Shown here in pieces: positions 48,249 through 58,417 of a stretch of DNA of 64,000 nucleotides. A model generated the notes under the pieces. It was not told the origin of the DNA and made no database searches. It saw only the letters and a program-made list of their open reading frames with translations. The translations under genes and the position numbers were made by a program. The stretch covers positions 1,116,001-1,180,000 of the forward strand of contig NZ_OGVD01000004.1 of NCBI RefSeq assembly GCF_900258045.1, given 5' to 3'. Numbering within the stretch: position 1 is the stretch's first letter; each line of letters opens with the position of its first letter. This stretch comes from Sphingorhabdus sp. EL138 (GTDB lineage Bacteria; Pseudomonadota; Alphaproteobacteria; Sphingomonadales; Sphingomonadaceae).

Positions 48249-49535
48249 ATGAAATCAGCCGTTCGACTATTGGCAAAGCGCCGCTTTTGGCCGCTTTTCA
48301 TCACGCAAATGCTTGGAGCATTTAACGATAACTTGTTCAAATTCTCAATGGTTATCCTGGTAACATATGGCATCTATAAAGATCCAGCACAGGACTTTCA
48401 GTTTAATGCATTGGCTTCTGGAATTTTCATCCTGCCCTTTTTTCTGTTCTCGTCGCTCGCCGGGCAACTGGCGGACAATTATGACAAAGCACGGATCACA
48501 AGGCTCGTCAAAACGCTTGAAATTGCGATCGCTGTCATCGGTGGCATTGGTCTGTTGATACCATCAATCCCGATCATGCTGACCGCTCTGTTCCTGCTTG
48601 GCTTACAATCGACATTTTTTGGACCAATTAAATATGCGATTTTGCCCCAACATCTTGAAAAAGATGAAGTGTTAGCGGGAACGGGATTGGTAGAAGCCGG
48701 CACCTATATCGCGATATTAGCGGGCACAATATTGGGCGGAATCATTATCGATCGCAATGGCAATGGCGTTGAACTGGCGGTTGTTTCCGTATTTCTGGTG
48801 GCGCTGGTGGGCCGTATAGGCGCGCAGTTTATGCCAAGCGCGCCGCCACAAAAAGAAGTCGAAAAGATTGATTTCAACTTTATTCGCTCGTCCATCAAAC
48901 TGATCTCCGCAACCTTGCACGTTCGGAGGCTATATCTCGCAATCGTGGCCATCAGTTTCTTTTGGACAATAGGGTCGGTGCTGATCATTCAGTTTCCACC
49001 ATTGGTGGAAAATGTCCTGACATCGACACCTGCGGTCGCCAGCCTTTTTCTGGGGGTCTTTTCGGTTGGTATTGCAGTGGGATCCATTTTGATAAATCGC
49101 CTGCTAAAAAGCGAAGTTTCTGCGCGATACGCACCGTACAGCGTCATCGCGATGGGTATATTCGTATTGATACTATATTTCATCGCTCGCGGCTGGGAAG
49201 GTCTACCCAATGGCGAGCTCTATACATTCAGCACATTCATGATGCACGACGGCGCATGGGCTCTGCTTGGTACTTTGGCCGGCGTAGCGGTTTTTGGTGG
49301 AATGTTTGTTGTCCCGCTTTACGCTTTCTTGACTACAACCGTCGATATCAGCGAAACTGCGAGGACAATCGCTGCCAACAACGTAGTCAACTCGGGATGT
49401 ATGGTGCTAGGCGCATTGGCCGCATTGGGACTGAGCCTGTTGGGTGTTTCAACCACTGAACAGCTGTTGTTGGTAACGGGAATGTGCATCGTCGCGGCAT
49501 GGCTAGGCCAGCAATTGCATCTCGCCTGCGACTAA
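48249..49535 (+). CDS. MFS transporter, lysophospholipid transporter (LplT)-like
   Basis: 428 aa with about twelve membrane helices. The first helix reads PLFITQMLGAFNDNLFKFSM, the signature of the LplT/Aas-linked branch. In many bacteria this carrier is fused or linked to an acyltransferase/acyl-ACP synthetase; here it stands alone. ATG 48249 has AGGA upstream; an ATG at 48222 is also in frame. Head-to-head with pgsA, another phospholipid gene. Confidence 0.85.
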   Translation: MKSAVRLLAKRRFWPLFITQMLGAFNDNLFKFSMVILVTYGIYKDPAQDFQFNALASGIFILPFFLFSSLAGQLADNYDKARITRLVKTLEIAIAVIGGIGLLIPSIPIMLTALFLLGLQSTFFGPIKYAILPQHLEKDEVLAGTGLVEAGTYIAILAGTILGGIIIDRNGNGVELAVVSVFLVALVGRIGAQFMPSAPPQKEVEKIDFNFIRSSIKLISATLHVRRLYLAIVAISFFWTIGSVLIIQFPPLVENVLTSTPAVASLFLGVFSVGIAVGSILINRLLKSEVSARYAPYSVIAMGIFVLILYFIARGWEGLPNGELYTFSTFMMHDGAWALLGTLAGVAVFGGMFVVPLYAFLTTTVDISETARTIAANNVVNSGCMVLGALAALGLSLLGVSTTEQLLLVTGMCIVAAWLGQQLHLACD

Positions 49536-49554
49536 AGCCGTCTTGAAAAACTGT

Positions 49555-49773
49555 TCAAAAGATGAACAGGTAAAAAGCGGTAAAGAACGCCGAAAAACTC
49601 AAAAGAAAGAGGCTTGCATCCTCACTCAGTCGTTTTCTTGGCTGTTTGGCAGTTTCTGCCAAACTGATTTGCTCATCATTCAGAGACAAAGCTTCAAGCG
49701 GCAGACTAAGCCGAAAAGGATGCCTCACGCCTTCGTGATGCAATGTAAGTGAGCGGTTCAGATTCTTTTTCAT
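49555..49773 (-). CDS. small putative tail-anchored membrane protein
   Basis: 72 aa. Polar, basic N-terminal part (NRSLTLHHEGVRHPFRLSLP) and a hydrophobic C-terminus (ASLFLLSFSAFFTAFYLFIF) that runs to the last residue. No homologue recognised. The frame sits in otherwise empty DNA, convergent with the MFS gene, so it may be real. Confidence 0.5.
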   Translation of the reverse strand: MKKNLNRSLTLHHEGVRHPFRLSLPLEALSLNDEQISLAETAKQPRKRLSEDASLFLLSFSAFFTAFYLFIF

Positions 49774-50034
49774 GCCGACTTGTTAACAATTTGTTAGTCA
49801 TAGAATCCAACAGAAAATTGCCACTCTGTCCTTTTGTATTAAGATGACACAGTCCTATGGATGCTTCCAAGGCAGAATATTTATCCAGAATGGATCAAAA
49901 ACGAAGAATGTGTGATCTTTGCAACAATGGCTAACATTAAGGACTAAAACCATAAACCTTGTTGATTTCAAACAATTGTTATGGCAGTGGGCACTACGTA
50001 TTGAGTGAAATGCGAAACCCTGAAGGAGCAAATT
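49774..50034. other. 261-base intergenic region
   Basis: Lies between two divergent small genes. AT-rich, with no recognised RNA or binding site. It should hold the promoters for both. Confidence 0.6.
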
Positions 50035-50283
50035 ATGCGTTTCGGTAAAATTGGTATGGCTGCAGTTGCAGCTGCATCTCTGGTTGCTACACCTGTGTTC
50101 GCACAGGCTGCACAGCCAGTGTCTAAAGTTTCTCAACCTGTTCGTGCTGGTGCATCTGCAGATGAAGAAAGCAAACTTGAAGGCGGATCAGGCATCATCA
50201 TCGCCGTTCTTGCTGCTGCTGCAGTTATTGGCGGCATCATCATCGCTGCTGATGGAAGCGATGACGATCCAACAAGCCCCTGA
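50035..50283 (+). CDS. small exported protein with C-terminal membrane helix
   Basis: 82 aa from ATG 50035, preceded by GAAGGAG. Signal peptide cut after VFAQA; the mature peptide is about 57 residues with a Gly/Ala/Ile-rich helix (IIIAVLAAAAVIGGIIIAA) and an acidic end (DGSDDDPTSP). Similar short proteins are frequent in sphingomonads by my recollection; function unknown. Own terminator follows, so it is a monocistronic, possibly abundant product. Confidence 0.75.
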   Translation: MRFGKIGMAAVAAASLVATPVFAQAAQPVSKVSQPVRAGASADEESKLEGGSGIIIAVLAAAAVIGGIIIAADGSDDDPTSP

Positions 50284-50305
50284 GTTCAGGCGCTAAATGA
50301 ATTTG

Positions 50306-50336
50306 AAATGGCGGCCTTTTGGTCGCCATTTTTTTT
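50306..50336 (+). terminator. intrinsic terminator after the small exported protein
   Basis: The stem AAATGGCG/CGCCATTT with a 10-base loop is followed by T-run bases extending from the stem. Confidence 0.92.
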
Positions 50337-50421
50337 GCGCAATAGGTATCAGTAAGTATGAAAAATAGCTATTGAGGCACAAACGGTTGCACTTGACCGA
50401 CAGATTTCCCATATCCGGTTT

Positions 50422-50988
50422 ATGACAGAAAATCAGCACCATGGCATGCAACAATGGCATGGCACCACCATCCTCTCCGTCCGCAAAAATGGTAAAGTGA
50501 TCGTCGCTGGCGACGGTCAAGTTTCCATGGGTCAAACCGTAATGAAACCCAATGCCAAAAAAGTTCGGCAACTGCATGACGGATCAGTCATAGGTGGTTT
50601 TGCCGGAGCTACCGCAGATGCCTTTACATTATTCGAGCGCCTAGAAGCGAAACTGGAACGCCACAATGGTCAGTTAATGCGTGCGGCAGTGGAACTAGCA
50701 AAGGATTGGCGCACCGATAAGTATCTGCGCAACCTTGAAGCCATGATGATCGTTGCAGATAAAGAGGTCACACTAATCCTGACCGGTAATGGAGATGTCC
50801 TTGAGCCCACTCAGGGCATTGCTGCGATAGGGTCTGGTGGGAACTTTGCTCTTGCCGCTGCGAGAGCACTGATTGACTATGAAAAAGATGCCGAGAAGCT
50901 TGGGCACAAAGCCATGGCCATTGCTGCGGAAGTCTGTGTTTATACCAATGATCAGCTTACGGTCGAGACACTGGAAAGCGCAATATAG
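50422..50988 (+). CDS. hslV: ATP-dependent protease subunit HslV
   Basis: 188 aa proteasome-type peptidase. The catalytic threonine is exposed after a 14-residue propeptide (cleavage before TTILSVRK). [14 protein letters not shown] and [14 protein letters not shown] are family blocks. Works with HslU, encoded 56 bases downstream. Confidence 0.97.
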   Translation: MTENQHHGMQQWHGTTILSVRKNGKVIVAGDGQVSMGQTVMKPNAKKVRQLHDGSVIGGFAGATADAFTLFERLEAKLERHNGQLMRAAVELAKDWRTDKYLRNLEAMMIVADKEVTLILTGNGDVLEPTQGIAAIGSGGNFALAAARALIDYEKDAEKLGHKAMAIAAEVCVYTNDQLTVETLESAI

Positions 50989-51044
50989 GTTACTTGAGCC
51001 ATTCAGTCACGAATTGTCCATTTTTATTCCAATACAGGTTTCAC

Positions 51045-52346
51045 ATGCTAGATAATCTTACCCCAAAAGCCATCGTTAAGGCTCTGGACGAACATATTGT
51101 CGGACAGAAAGACGCAAAACGCGCAGTCGCAGTCGCATTACGCAACCGCTGGCGGCGTCAAAAACTACCTGCGGATCTCCGCGAAGAGGTGACACCGAAA
51201 AACATTCTGATGATTGGCCCCACGGGTTGCGGCAAGACTGAAATATCAAGGCGTCTTGCCAAACTGGCGGATGCGCCGTTTATCAAGATTGAAGCCACAA
51301 AATTTACTGAAGTCGGTTATGTCGGTCGTGACGTAGAGCAAATTGCCCGCGATCTTGCTGAAGAAGCGGTGAGGCTGGAACGCGAACGCCGCCGCTCGGC
51401 GGTCAGTGACGTAGCCAGCGATGCAGCCATGAAGCGTTTGCTGGATGTGTTATGTGGTGAAAATGCGAGCGAAGCGACGCGGGAAAGCTTCCGCCAACGA
51501 GTGGTCGATAACCATATGAACGACACCGAAATCGAGATTGAGGTAGAGGATACCCCCAGTGCACCGATGGATATCCCGGGGATGTCCGGCCAGGTCGGGA
51601 TGATCAATCTGTCTGACATGATGGGTAAGGCATTTGGCCAGAATGCGATGAAACGACGGAAAATGCGGGTTGCCGACGCCTGGGACAAATTGATCGAGGA
51701 AGAGTCAGACAAACGCCTCGACGATGATGATATTGCACGAGCAGCGATCACCGACGCAGAATCCAACGGTATCGTATTTCTTGACGAAATTGACAAAATC
51801 GCGGTCAGCGATGTGCGCGGTGGTTCAGTCAGCCGAGAGGGGGTTCAACGCGATCTTCTCCCCTTAATTGAAGGCACGACGGTCGCGACAAAATACGGTC
51901 CGATGAAAACGGATCATATCCTGTTCATCGCATCCGGCGCTTTTTCTATCTCCAAACCCAGTGACATGTTACCTGAGCTACAAGGTCGGCTTCCCATTCG
52001 AGTTGAACTTCGCGCGTTAACTGAAAAAGACTTTGTTCGCATTCTTACAGAAACGAAAGCCAATCTGCCTGAGCAATATGTCGCTCTCTTGGGCACCGAA
52101 GAAGTCACCATCGACATCACACAAGATGCTATTGAAAAACTTGCCCAAATTGCAGCCAATGTGAACGAAACGGTAGAGAATATCGGTGCACGCCGATTGC
52201 AGACCGTGATGGAGAAACTGCTGGAAGAGATAAGTTTCGATGCAGAGAATCACAAAGGGGAAACAATCGCGGTGGATGCCACCTATGTCGATAGCCAGCT
52301 ATCTGATGTTGCGAAGGACACAGACTTGTCCAAATATGTGCTATAG
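51045..52346 (+). CDS. hslU: ATPase subunit HslU
   Basis: 433 aa from ATG 51045. N-terminal [17 protein letters not shown], Walker [21 protein letters not shown] pore motif, Walker [12 protein letters not shown]-terminal tail DTDLSKYVL that docks into HslV. Carries the usual helical I-domain (about 110-240). A longer frame from 50994 is not supported. Confidence 0.97.
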   Translation: MLDNLTPKAIVKALDEHIVGQKDAKRAVAVALRNRWRRQKLPADLREEVTPKNILMIGPTGCGKTEISRRLAKLADAPFIKIEATKFTEVGYVGRDVEQIARDLAEEAVRLERERRRSAVSDVASDAAMKRLLDVLCGENASEATRESFRQRVVDNHMNDTEIEIEVEDTPSAPMDIPGMSGQVGMINLSDMMGKAFGQNAMKRRKMRVADAWDKLIEEESDKRLDDDDIARAAITDAESNGIVFLDEIDKIAVSDVRGGSVSREGVQRDLLPLIEGTTVATKYGPMKTDHILFIASGAFSISKPSDMLPELQGRLPIRVELRALTEKDFVRILTETKANLPEQYVALLGTEEVTIDITQDAIEKLAQIAANVNETVENIGARRLQTVMEKLLEEISFDAENHKGETIAVDATYVDSQLSDVAKDTDLSKYVL

Positions 52347-52379
52347 GATTTTCCAAACTTGATCTGACGGGAGCAAAAT

Positions 52380-52781
52380 ATGGCTGAGGGTGGGTGTTAT
52401 TGTGGGGCAGTGCGTTATGAAATATCTGGTGAGCCGATCAACCAGTCCATATGCCATTGTCGTGACTGCCAGAAAAGCAGCGGCTCGGCTTCCGTGGCGT
52501 GGATTATGCTAGAAAATGATGAATTTTCCCTAGTTAGTGGTGAACCCAAAACAGTCGAGGGCAAAAACGGTGCAGAACGACTTTTCTGCAACAATTGCGG
52601 CACAGGAATCGCTTATAAAAATGCCAATATCTTGCCGGGTATGATCGACGTGCAAACGGCCACACTTGATGAGCCAGAAGCCTATATTCCTGAAATGAAC
52701 ATCCAACTTGCGGAACAAATCTCGTGGGAAAAGGTCGCACACGAGCTACCGGCCTTTGATCGCTTTCCACCGCAGGAATAA
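52380..52781 (+). CDS. GFA/CENP-V domain protein
   Basis: 133 aa zinc protein: GGCYCGAVRYEISG, CHCRDCQKSSG and FCNNCGTGIAYK hold the cysteines. GGGAG precedes the ATG. Follows hslU by 33 bases and may share its transcript. Substrate unknown; distinct from the copy at 26.7 kb. Confidence 0.88.
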   Translation: MAEGGCYCGAVRYEISGEPINQSICHCRDCQKSSGSASVAWIMLENDEFSLVSGEPKTVEGKNGAERLFCNNCGTGIAYKNANILPGMIDVQTATLDEPEAYIPEMNIQLAEQISWEKVAHELPAFDRFPPQE

Positions 52782-52851
52782 TCTGTCTTGAATCCGTAAC
52801 CGTATACCGTCCTGCGGCGAATTGCCGCTGAGAAACCACAGGAGAATTATT

Positions 52852-53481
52852 TTGAAAAAGAGTGTATCTCTTTTGGCTTTGACCTCTGCACTGGCCCTCG
52901 CATCATGTTCACAATCTGGAAATCCAGTGGATGACGGCGAAGAAACATCAGAAGCAGCTGAACCCGCAGTGGCTGGAACAGTGGAGGAAGTTCCGGCCAT
53001 CGACGCCGGCCTTGCTGTTGGTTCTTCGGCTCCTATTAAGGCAGAATTTAATACCGGCGACGGTAGCAAGACACTGGCCAGTATCCTGGAGGATGGTCCA
53101 GCAATTCTAGTATTGACACGTTCGGTAGAGTGGTGTCCATTCTGTCAGACTCAGTTGAAAGGCATTAACGCAATTGTCAGCGACCTCGATCAGAGGGGCT
53201 ATAAACTATACGGCGTCAGCTATGACAGTGTCGAAAGCCAGGACCGCTTCTCCAAAAACCAGATGCTGGAATATACAATGTTGTCTGACGAGAATTCTGC
53301 AGTGATCGATGCGTTTGAATTGCGCGATCCACAATATACCGAAGGAAAAGCCGTTGGCGTTCCCTATGCTTCAGTCATCGTTGTCGACAAGGATGGCAAG
53401 ATCATTGCCAAATCTGTGTCGGGTGATTTCAAGAAACGCCCAACAAATGATCAACTGCTGGCGATAGTCGACGCGATATAA
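52852..53481 (+). CDS. peroxiredoxin-like lipoprotein starting at TTG
   Basis: 209 aa. TTG at 52852 is preceded by AGGAGA and gives a clean lipoprotein signal (KKSVSLLALTSALALASC). An acidic linker follows, then a thioredoxin-fold AhpC/TSA-like domain with a C-x2-C pair (EWCPFCQTQL). The fold and late strand (GVPYASVIVVDKDGK) fit a periplasmic thiol reductase or peroxidase. The exact substrate is not evident. Confidence 0.87.
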   Translation: MKKSVSLLALTSALALASCSQSGNPVDDGEETSEAAEPAVAGTVEEVPAIDAGLAVGSSAPIKAEFNTGDGSKTLASILEDGPAILVLTRSVEWCPFCQTQLKGINAIVSDLDQRGYKLYGVSYDSVESQDRFSKNQMLEYTMLSDENSAVIDAFELRDPQYTEGKAVGVPYASVIVVDKDGKIIAKSVSGDFKKRPTNDQLLAIVDAI

Positions 53482-53496
53482 AGCCTTTTTAATCGC

Positions 53497-56421
53497 CTAT
53501 CGGGAAGCCGAGGAAGAAGCCGCGTCGGCTCCGACTTCGGCTTTTTCATTTCCTTCCGGTAGCACTACCAGTTTCCACTTGGTTGAATCCTTGAGATATT
53601 TTTGAGCCAGCTGCTGAACTTCTTCAGGTGTGATCACCGTGTAATCTCTCAGTAACGTTCTTAAAACCATGAACTTCTTAGGGTTAAAACTCGCACCCTC
53701 CAACTGACTCATCCAGAAGCTGTTACCACTGCTCGCCCTAGATATGAGTTGGCGAAGCGGTTCTACCACCCTGTTCAACTCATCAAGGCTAACCGGTTTT
53801 TCTCTCAGGTCTTTCGCGATCAATTCGGCCACGCCGTAAAAACGGTCGATATTATTTGGCGTCAACTGACTGGAGGCGCTTATATATCCGCCCTTTTGAA
53901 AAGCGACCGGCCAGCTATTTATCACTTGCGGGCTATAGCTCGCCCCTTCTTTGGAGCGTAAAATTTCAAACATGCGATCATTGAAGATTGAGACCAGAAC
54001 CTCCAACTGACGACTTTCTTTGATATTCTGCAGTCCGCCGCCGGTTGGCCAGGCAATTAAAGCGGCTGCGCGCTCTGCATCCCCTTTGTGAACAAGAATT
54101 TCCGGCCCCGCTTTGGAAGCCGGGAACATAGGCGAACGACTACCGTCCGGAATGACAGAGACTTTTCGTTTGCGCAGTGCGCCGAAGGTTTTCAGCACCG
54201 CTTCAACCGCTTCGTCCCGTTCGAAATCACCAAATAACATCAATTCAATAGGGCCGCTCGACAAAATAGGTTTCCAGAATTTCTTGAAATCCTTGGGCGT
54301 CAGCGCTTGAAAATCCTGTTTGTCCGGTGTTTTCCAGCGCGGATCTTTGCCGCGTATCAACCAGTCCAAATCTCGTTGTAACACCGCCTGCGGCGAAGTG
54401 GCAAAACTGTCATAGCCTATTAAAGAGGCTGCACGCCCGCGAATAACTGGTGCAGCATCCCATCTCGGATATTGCAACTTGGCAGCTATCAAATGCAATT
54501 GATCTTCAAGGTCGGCTGCTCTCGTATCGGCCTTGATTTCATAGGCGTCATCATCGATTTCAAACCCGAGCCCGATCCTCCGACCGGTAGTGATTTTGTC
54601 CAGCTCCTCTTGTCCCAGATCACCGACACCGCTCGCCATCAAAGCCATTGCTCCAGTCCAGGCTAATCCTTCATCATCGGTGCTTAGACCACTATATCCC
54701 GTACCAAAACGGGTGTTGACCATGATCTTATTGCGTTCGGCTTTGTTGGGGAAAAGCATTACCCGAACACCGTTTGACAATATCAGCTGTTCGATCTCGA
54801 AACGCTTGTTCATCTCTGATGAGACAACCTTCCCCTTGCGTCCGATACGTGGCAGCGCGTCAAAACCAAGGTTCGCTTGTTCCACCCGCACGTTCGTTGC
54901 CGCCTGGACTTCTTCCAGCAACGAAGCAGCAAGTTTGGAATTGCCGTCGTCTACAACCGTGGGAGAGGTCAGCAAAGCTCGCGTTGCAATGCCGTCAAAC
55001 AGCTTTTGTGTTGATTCAAGCAAGCGCTGAGGTGTGTAAAGGTCCCGCATCTCACGGAACACATCAAGCGCTGTTTGTGGTGTGGCCACAGTTTCTCGAA
55101 TATCAACGGCATTGACGATATCATCCGCCTGCTTTCGGGCGGCCTCTGTTGCATAGCCTTCGGCACCAATGGAAAGCGCCGCGTCAAACTCTGCTATTTC
55201 CCTTGCGATGTCCTGTTCGGAAGGTGCATGAGTGGTTGCGTCAGCGATTACAGCCCGTACATCTTTCAAAGCAGCAGCCCAGTCATCACCCAAGGGCACG
55301 ATATTCACGAAGGTGCCGTCCACCGACCGGCTAACATCCTCTTGGTTCACATTCGCTTGAAGGTAGCTGCCCCCTGCCCTCGCACGCGCCTCAAGGCGAC
55401 GATTGATCATCTGGAGTGCCAAAAGATCGATCAACAATTGTTGATTATAAGCGATGGTGTCGTCCACCTTACGCCATGGCCGGACGGTCGCCATTGATAT
55501 GAAACGTGGCAAGGTTGGCTCGATCAACACCCGGCTGATATCAGCATCGGAACCAGGATCACCGAAATTTGGCGCCACGCCAGGTTCGCCCTTGCCCTTC
55601 CAATCAGAAAAGTGTTTTTTTAGCAGCGCTTCGAACTCCGCTGGATCACCATCTCCGGCTATGACTATCACGGTATTTTCTGGCCGGTACCATCGACGAT
55701 GGAAAAGTTGCAACATCGTGGGTGTTGCTGCTCCCAATGTTTCCGGTGTCCCGATAGGTGCCCTGCTCGCCAGCCGCTGGCCCGCGAAGAACAATTTTCG
55801 CGTGGCGTCTTGGACTTTTGTCTGTGGCCCCTGACGCTCCTGCAATTCTGCCATGACGACAGGGCGCTCGGCGTTGATCGCCTGCGCAGTCAAACCCGGC
55901 GCACTAATCATACCGGAAATAATCTTGATACTCTCATCCAGACTTGTCGGATTGGCATTGGGCAGATCAAGCTTGTACACCGTCTGAGTTGGCGTGGTTT
56001 CTGCATTGCTGTCGCTGCCGAACGTCGCACCTAACCGCTGCCAAATGCGTTTAGCTTCACCGTCAGGAACATATTCGGAGCCCCGGAACGAAAGGTGCTC
56101 CATAAAATGTGCGAAACCCTGTTCATGATCCTGTTCCATCAATGAGCCAACATCAAGACGGACCCGGATTGATACTTGCCCGGGAGGAACGCCATTATTT
56201 TTGACCGCATAGCGCAGCCCATTGTCCAACGATCCGAAAGTCCAGCTCGTGTCGACAGGAACGTCACTGCCTTCATAAAGCCAAGGCTGTTGTGCGTTAA
56301 CCTCAGTCTGGGCAGGCTGTGGCTGTGCCTCGACTGGCGTTGTCAGCACCGAGAACGAGACACTGGTAAAAATGGCAAAGGCAGTGAAAAGACGACCGGA
56401 TGCGCTTTGATAATATTTCAT
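53497..56421 (-). CDS. M16 family zinc metalloprotease, periplasmic
   Basis: 974 aa from ATG 56421 with a signal peptide ending near VEAQ. The inverted zinc motif HFMEH is at about residue 90, with the distal glutamate region downstream. Two M16 halves are present: the active N-terminal one and a second (about 500-960) with no zinc motif, as in pitrilysin/PqqL-type proteases. Degrades peptides in the periplasm by family; convergent with the peroxiredoxin-like gene. Confidence 0.92.
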   Translation of the reverse strand: MKYYQSASGRLFTAFAIFTSVSFSVLTTPVEAQPQPAQTEVNAQQPWLYEGSDVPVDTSWTFGSLDNGLRYAVKNNGVPPGQVSIRVRLDVGSLMEQDHEQGFAHFMEHLSFRGSEYVPDGEAKRIWQRLGATFGSDSNAETTPTQTVYKLDLPNANPTSLDESIKIISGMISAPGLTAQAINAERPVVMAELQERQGPQTKVQDATRKLFFAGQRLASRAPIGTPETLGAATPTMLQLFHRRWYRPENTVIVIAGDGDPAEFEALLKKHFSDWKGKGEPGVAPNFGDPGSDADISRVLIEPTLPRFISMATVRPWRKVDDTIAYNQQLLIDLLALQMINRRLEARARAGGSYLQANVNQEDVSRSVDGTFVNIVPLGDDWAAALKDVRAVIADATTHAPSEQDIAREIAEFDAALSIGAEGYATEAARKQADDIVNAVDIRETVATPQTALDVFREMRDLYTPQRLLESTQKLFDGIATRALLTSPTVVDDGNSKLAASLLEEVQAATNVRVEQANLGFDALPRIGRKGKVVSSEMNKRFEIEQLILSNGVRVMLFPNKAERNKIMVNTRFGTGYSGLSTDDEGLAWTGAMALMASGVGDLGQEELDKITTGRRIGLGFEIDDDAYEIKADTRAADLEDQLHLIAAKLQYPRWDAAPVIRGRAASLIGYDSFATSPQAVLQRDLDWLIRGKDPRWKTPDKQDFQALTPKDFKKFWKPILSSGPIELMLFGDFERDEAVEAVLKTFGALRKRKVSVIPDGSRSPMFPASKAGPEILVHKGDAERAAALIAWPTGGGLQNIKESRQLEVLVSIFNDRMFEILRSKEGASYSPQVINSWPVAFQKGGYISASSQLTPNNIDRFYGVAELIAKDLREKPVSLDELNRVVEPLRQLISRASSGNSFWMSQLEGASFNPKKFMVLRTLLRDYTVITPEEVQQLAQKYLKDSTKWKLVVLPEGNEKAEVGADAASSSASR

Positions 56422-56570
56422 GGCGCAGTTATAAGCAGGCCCAATCTTACTGGCCAGTGAATAACGATATTGATTGCCATGCAAAATATCGATGGCAATC
56501 GGTCAACTTTTCCGCTGCTAAAAGGCAGTTTAGCCTTGATAGCCCAGCCAAATGCTCCCACATATCAAAC

Positions 56571-57143
56571 ATGTTGATAGAAACCGAAAAAACGCCCAAC
56601 CCGTCCACGCTCAAATTCCTGATGGGCCAGACAGTTATGGCCGACGGGACAAGGGATTTCGCATCACCGGAAGATGCGGATATTTCTCCACTTGCAGAAG
56701 CCTTGTTTACTCTAGGAGACGTGACCGGGGTCTTCTTCGGTTCAGATTTCGTTTCGGTAACGGCTGGCCCTGGATCAGAATGGTCAGATGTAAAACCACA
56801 GGTGCTTAGCATTTTGCTCGATCATTTTTCAGCCGGGCTACCCTTGTTCAAACCTGGATCAGCAGGCGAAATACAAATTCCACCGGAGGAAGAAGTTCAT
56901 GATGATCCGGAAGATGCGGAGATTGTATCACAGATAAAAGAGTTAATCGAAACCAGGGTGCGCCCAGCGGTCGCCAACGACGGGGGTGATATCATCTACC
57001 GTGGCTTCAACCGCGGTATCGTTTTCCTGAAAATGCAGGGCGCTTGCGCAGGGTGTCCGTCGTCAACTGCAACATTGAAGCATGGAATTGAGTCTCTGCT
57101 CAAACACTATGTGCCAGAAGTGGTTGAAGTTAGAGCCGCCTAA
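56571..57143 (+). CDS. Nfu-type iron-sulfur carrier protein
   Basis: 190 aa from ATG 56571. An Nfu N-terminal domain (TEKTPNPSTLKFL, GVFFGSDFVSVT) is followed by a NifU-like C-terminal domain with the cluster-binding CxxC (GACAGCPSS). Delivers [4Fe-4S] clusters to client enzymes. Such two-domain Nfu proteins resemble mitochondrial NFU1. Confidence 0.94.
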   Translation: MLIETEKTPNPSTLKFLMGQTVMADGTRDFASPEDADISPLAEALFTLGDVTGVFFGSDFVSVTAGPGSEWSDVKPQVLSILLDHFSAGLPLFKPGSAGEIQIPPEEEVHDDPEDAEIVSQIKELIETRVRPAVANDGGDIIYRGFNRGIVFLKMQGACAGCPSSTATLKHGIESLLKHYVPEVVEVRAA

Positions 57144-57176
57144 TCCAACCGGTACAAAATGGGTAATGAGAAATTT

Positions 57177-57770
57177 ATGAATCAGCCACTTGATGACGCT
57201 GCACTGGACCAACTTTTTCGAACAGCGCGAACTTTTAACGGCTATCATGACAAGCCGGTAACTACCGAACAGCTACACGCAATCTGGGATCTCATGAAGA
57301 TGGGGCCGACCAGCGCAAACATGCTGCCCGCGAGGATGGTTTGGTGCCACAGTCAGGATTCCAAGCAACGTCTTGCAGACTGCGCTGGCGAAGGTAACAA
57401 AGAAAAAATTGTGAATGCCCCAGCCGCGGTTATCATCGGCATGGATCAGAATTTCCACGAATATCTTCCCGAGCTTTTTCCGCATACCGATGCGAAAAGC
57501 TGGTTTGATGGCGATCCAGAGGGTCGTATCGAAGGTGCCATGCGAAATAGTTCGTTACAAGGTGCCTATTTTATTCTGGCTGCGCGCGCTCTGGGCTTGG
57601 ATACCGGCCCAATGTCAGGATTTGACAATGCGGCAGTGGATGACGCTTTTTTTGGTGACCAACCAAGTGTGAAATCAAATTTCATTTCAACCTTAGGATA
57701 CGGCGATCCTTCAACAATTTTTGACCGTAGCCCGCGTCCTGATTTCGACAAATTCAACACGATCATCTGA
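57177..57770 (+). CDS. malonic-semialdehyde-reductase (RutE/HadB)-like nitroreductase
   Basis: 197 aa flavin enzyme. [26 protein letters not shown], and the late [16 protein letters not shown] are RutE/HadB signatures. No rut operon lies nearby, so the reductase may serve another aldehyde. ATG 57159 is an alternative start six codons upstream. Confidence 0.88.
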   Translation: MNQPLDDAALDQLFRTARTFNGYHDKPVTTEQLHAIWDLMKMGPTSANMLPARMVWCHSQDSKQRLADCAGEGNKEKIVNAPAAVIIGMDQNFHEYLPELFPHTDAKSWFDGDPEGRIEGAMRNSSLQGAYFILAARALGLDTGPMSGFDNAAVDDAFFGDQPSVKSNFISTLGYGDPSTIFDRSPRPDFDKFNTII

Positions 57771-57787
57771 CGGCGAGCGTCAGAGCC

Positions 57788-58414
57788 ATGAACAACCGTA
57801 CTCTTGTTATAGACACTGCCACAACAGCTTGCTCGGTTGCTCTGTTCGAAAACAAGAGAATAGTAGCTAACACCTACGAAGAAATTGGTCGCGGCCATGC
57901 CGAGAAGTTGGTGCCGATGATCGCGGAACTGCCCGACAAAGGGCGCGCGGATCACATCATGATCAATTGCGGACCGGGAAGCTTTACCGGCGTCAGAATC
58001 GGTCTTTCTGCCGCAAAAGCTCTGGCTCTGGCTTGGCAAGCCGAAATTTCCGGATATCAATGTTTACATCTCGTCGCTGCGCAGGCTTTGAATGAAATGG
58101 AATCCCCCGCTCCTGTTTTTGTAGTGATGCTTGGAGGCCACGGGGAATATTTTGTTCAGAATTTTGCTGAAGACGGCGGCCCTATAGATGATCTCCTGTC
58201 CCTGTCACCTGAATCGGCTTTACGCCGCAGAAAAGCAGACCATTTAGCGGGTTCCGCAGCAAAGGCTTTGGCGAACCTGACCGATGGGCTTTCATGTTCA
58301 TCCATATTGCCGAACGCCGCCAAATACAGCCTATTGTACCAAGCCTATCAATATACAGACCCAACACCTATTTATGGCCGCGCGCCAGATGCGCAGCCAG
58401 CTCATCGGGACTAG
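57788..58414 (+). CDS. tsaB: tRNA threonylcarbamoyladenosine factor TsaB
   Basis: 208 aa ASKHA-fold partner of TsaD for t6A37 synthesis. N-terminal phosphate loop VIDTATTACSVALF and the segment GPGSFTGVRIGLSAAKALA are typical. rimI follows at three bases, the common tsaB-rimI pairing. Confidence 0.94.
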   Translation: MNNRTLVIDTATTACSVALFENKRIVANTYEEIGRGHAEKLVPMIAELPDKGRADHIMINCGPGSFTGVRIGLSAAKALALAWQAEISGYQCLHLVAAQALNEMESPAPVFVVMLGGHGEYFVQNFAEDGGPIDDLLSLSPESALRRRKADHLAGSAAKALANLTDGLSCSSILPNAAKYSLLYQAYQYTDPTPIYGRAPDAQPAHRD

Positions 58415-58417
58415 AGT

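Noticed and set aside
50390-50421. Heat-shock (sigma-32) promoter CTTGAC...CCCATAT before hslV
   Set aside because: The spacer is short and the -10 would lie almost on the start codon.
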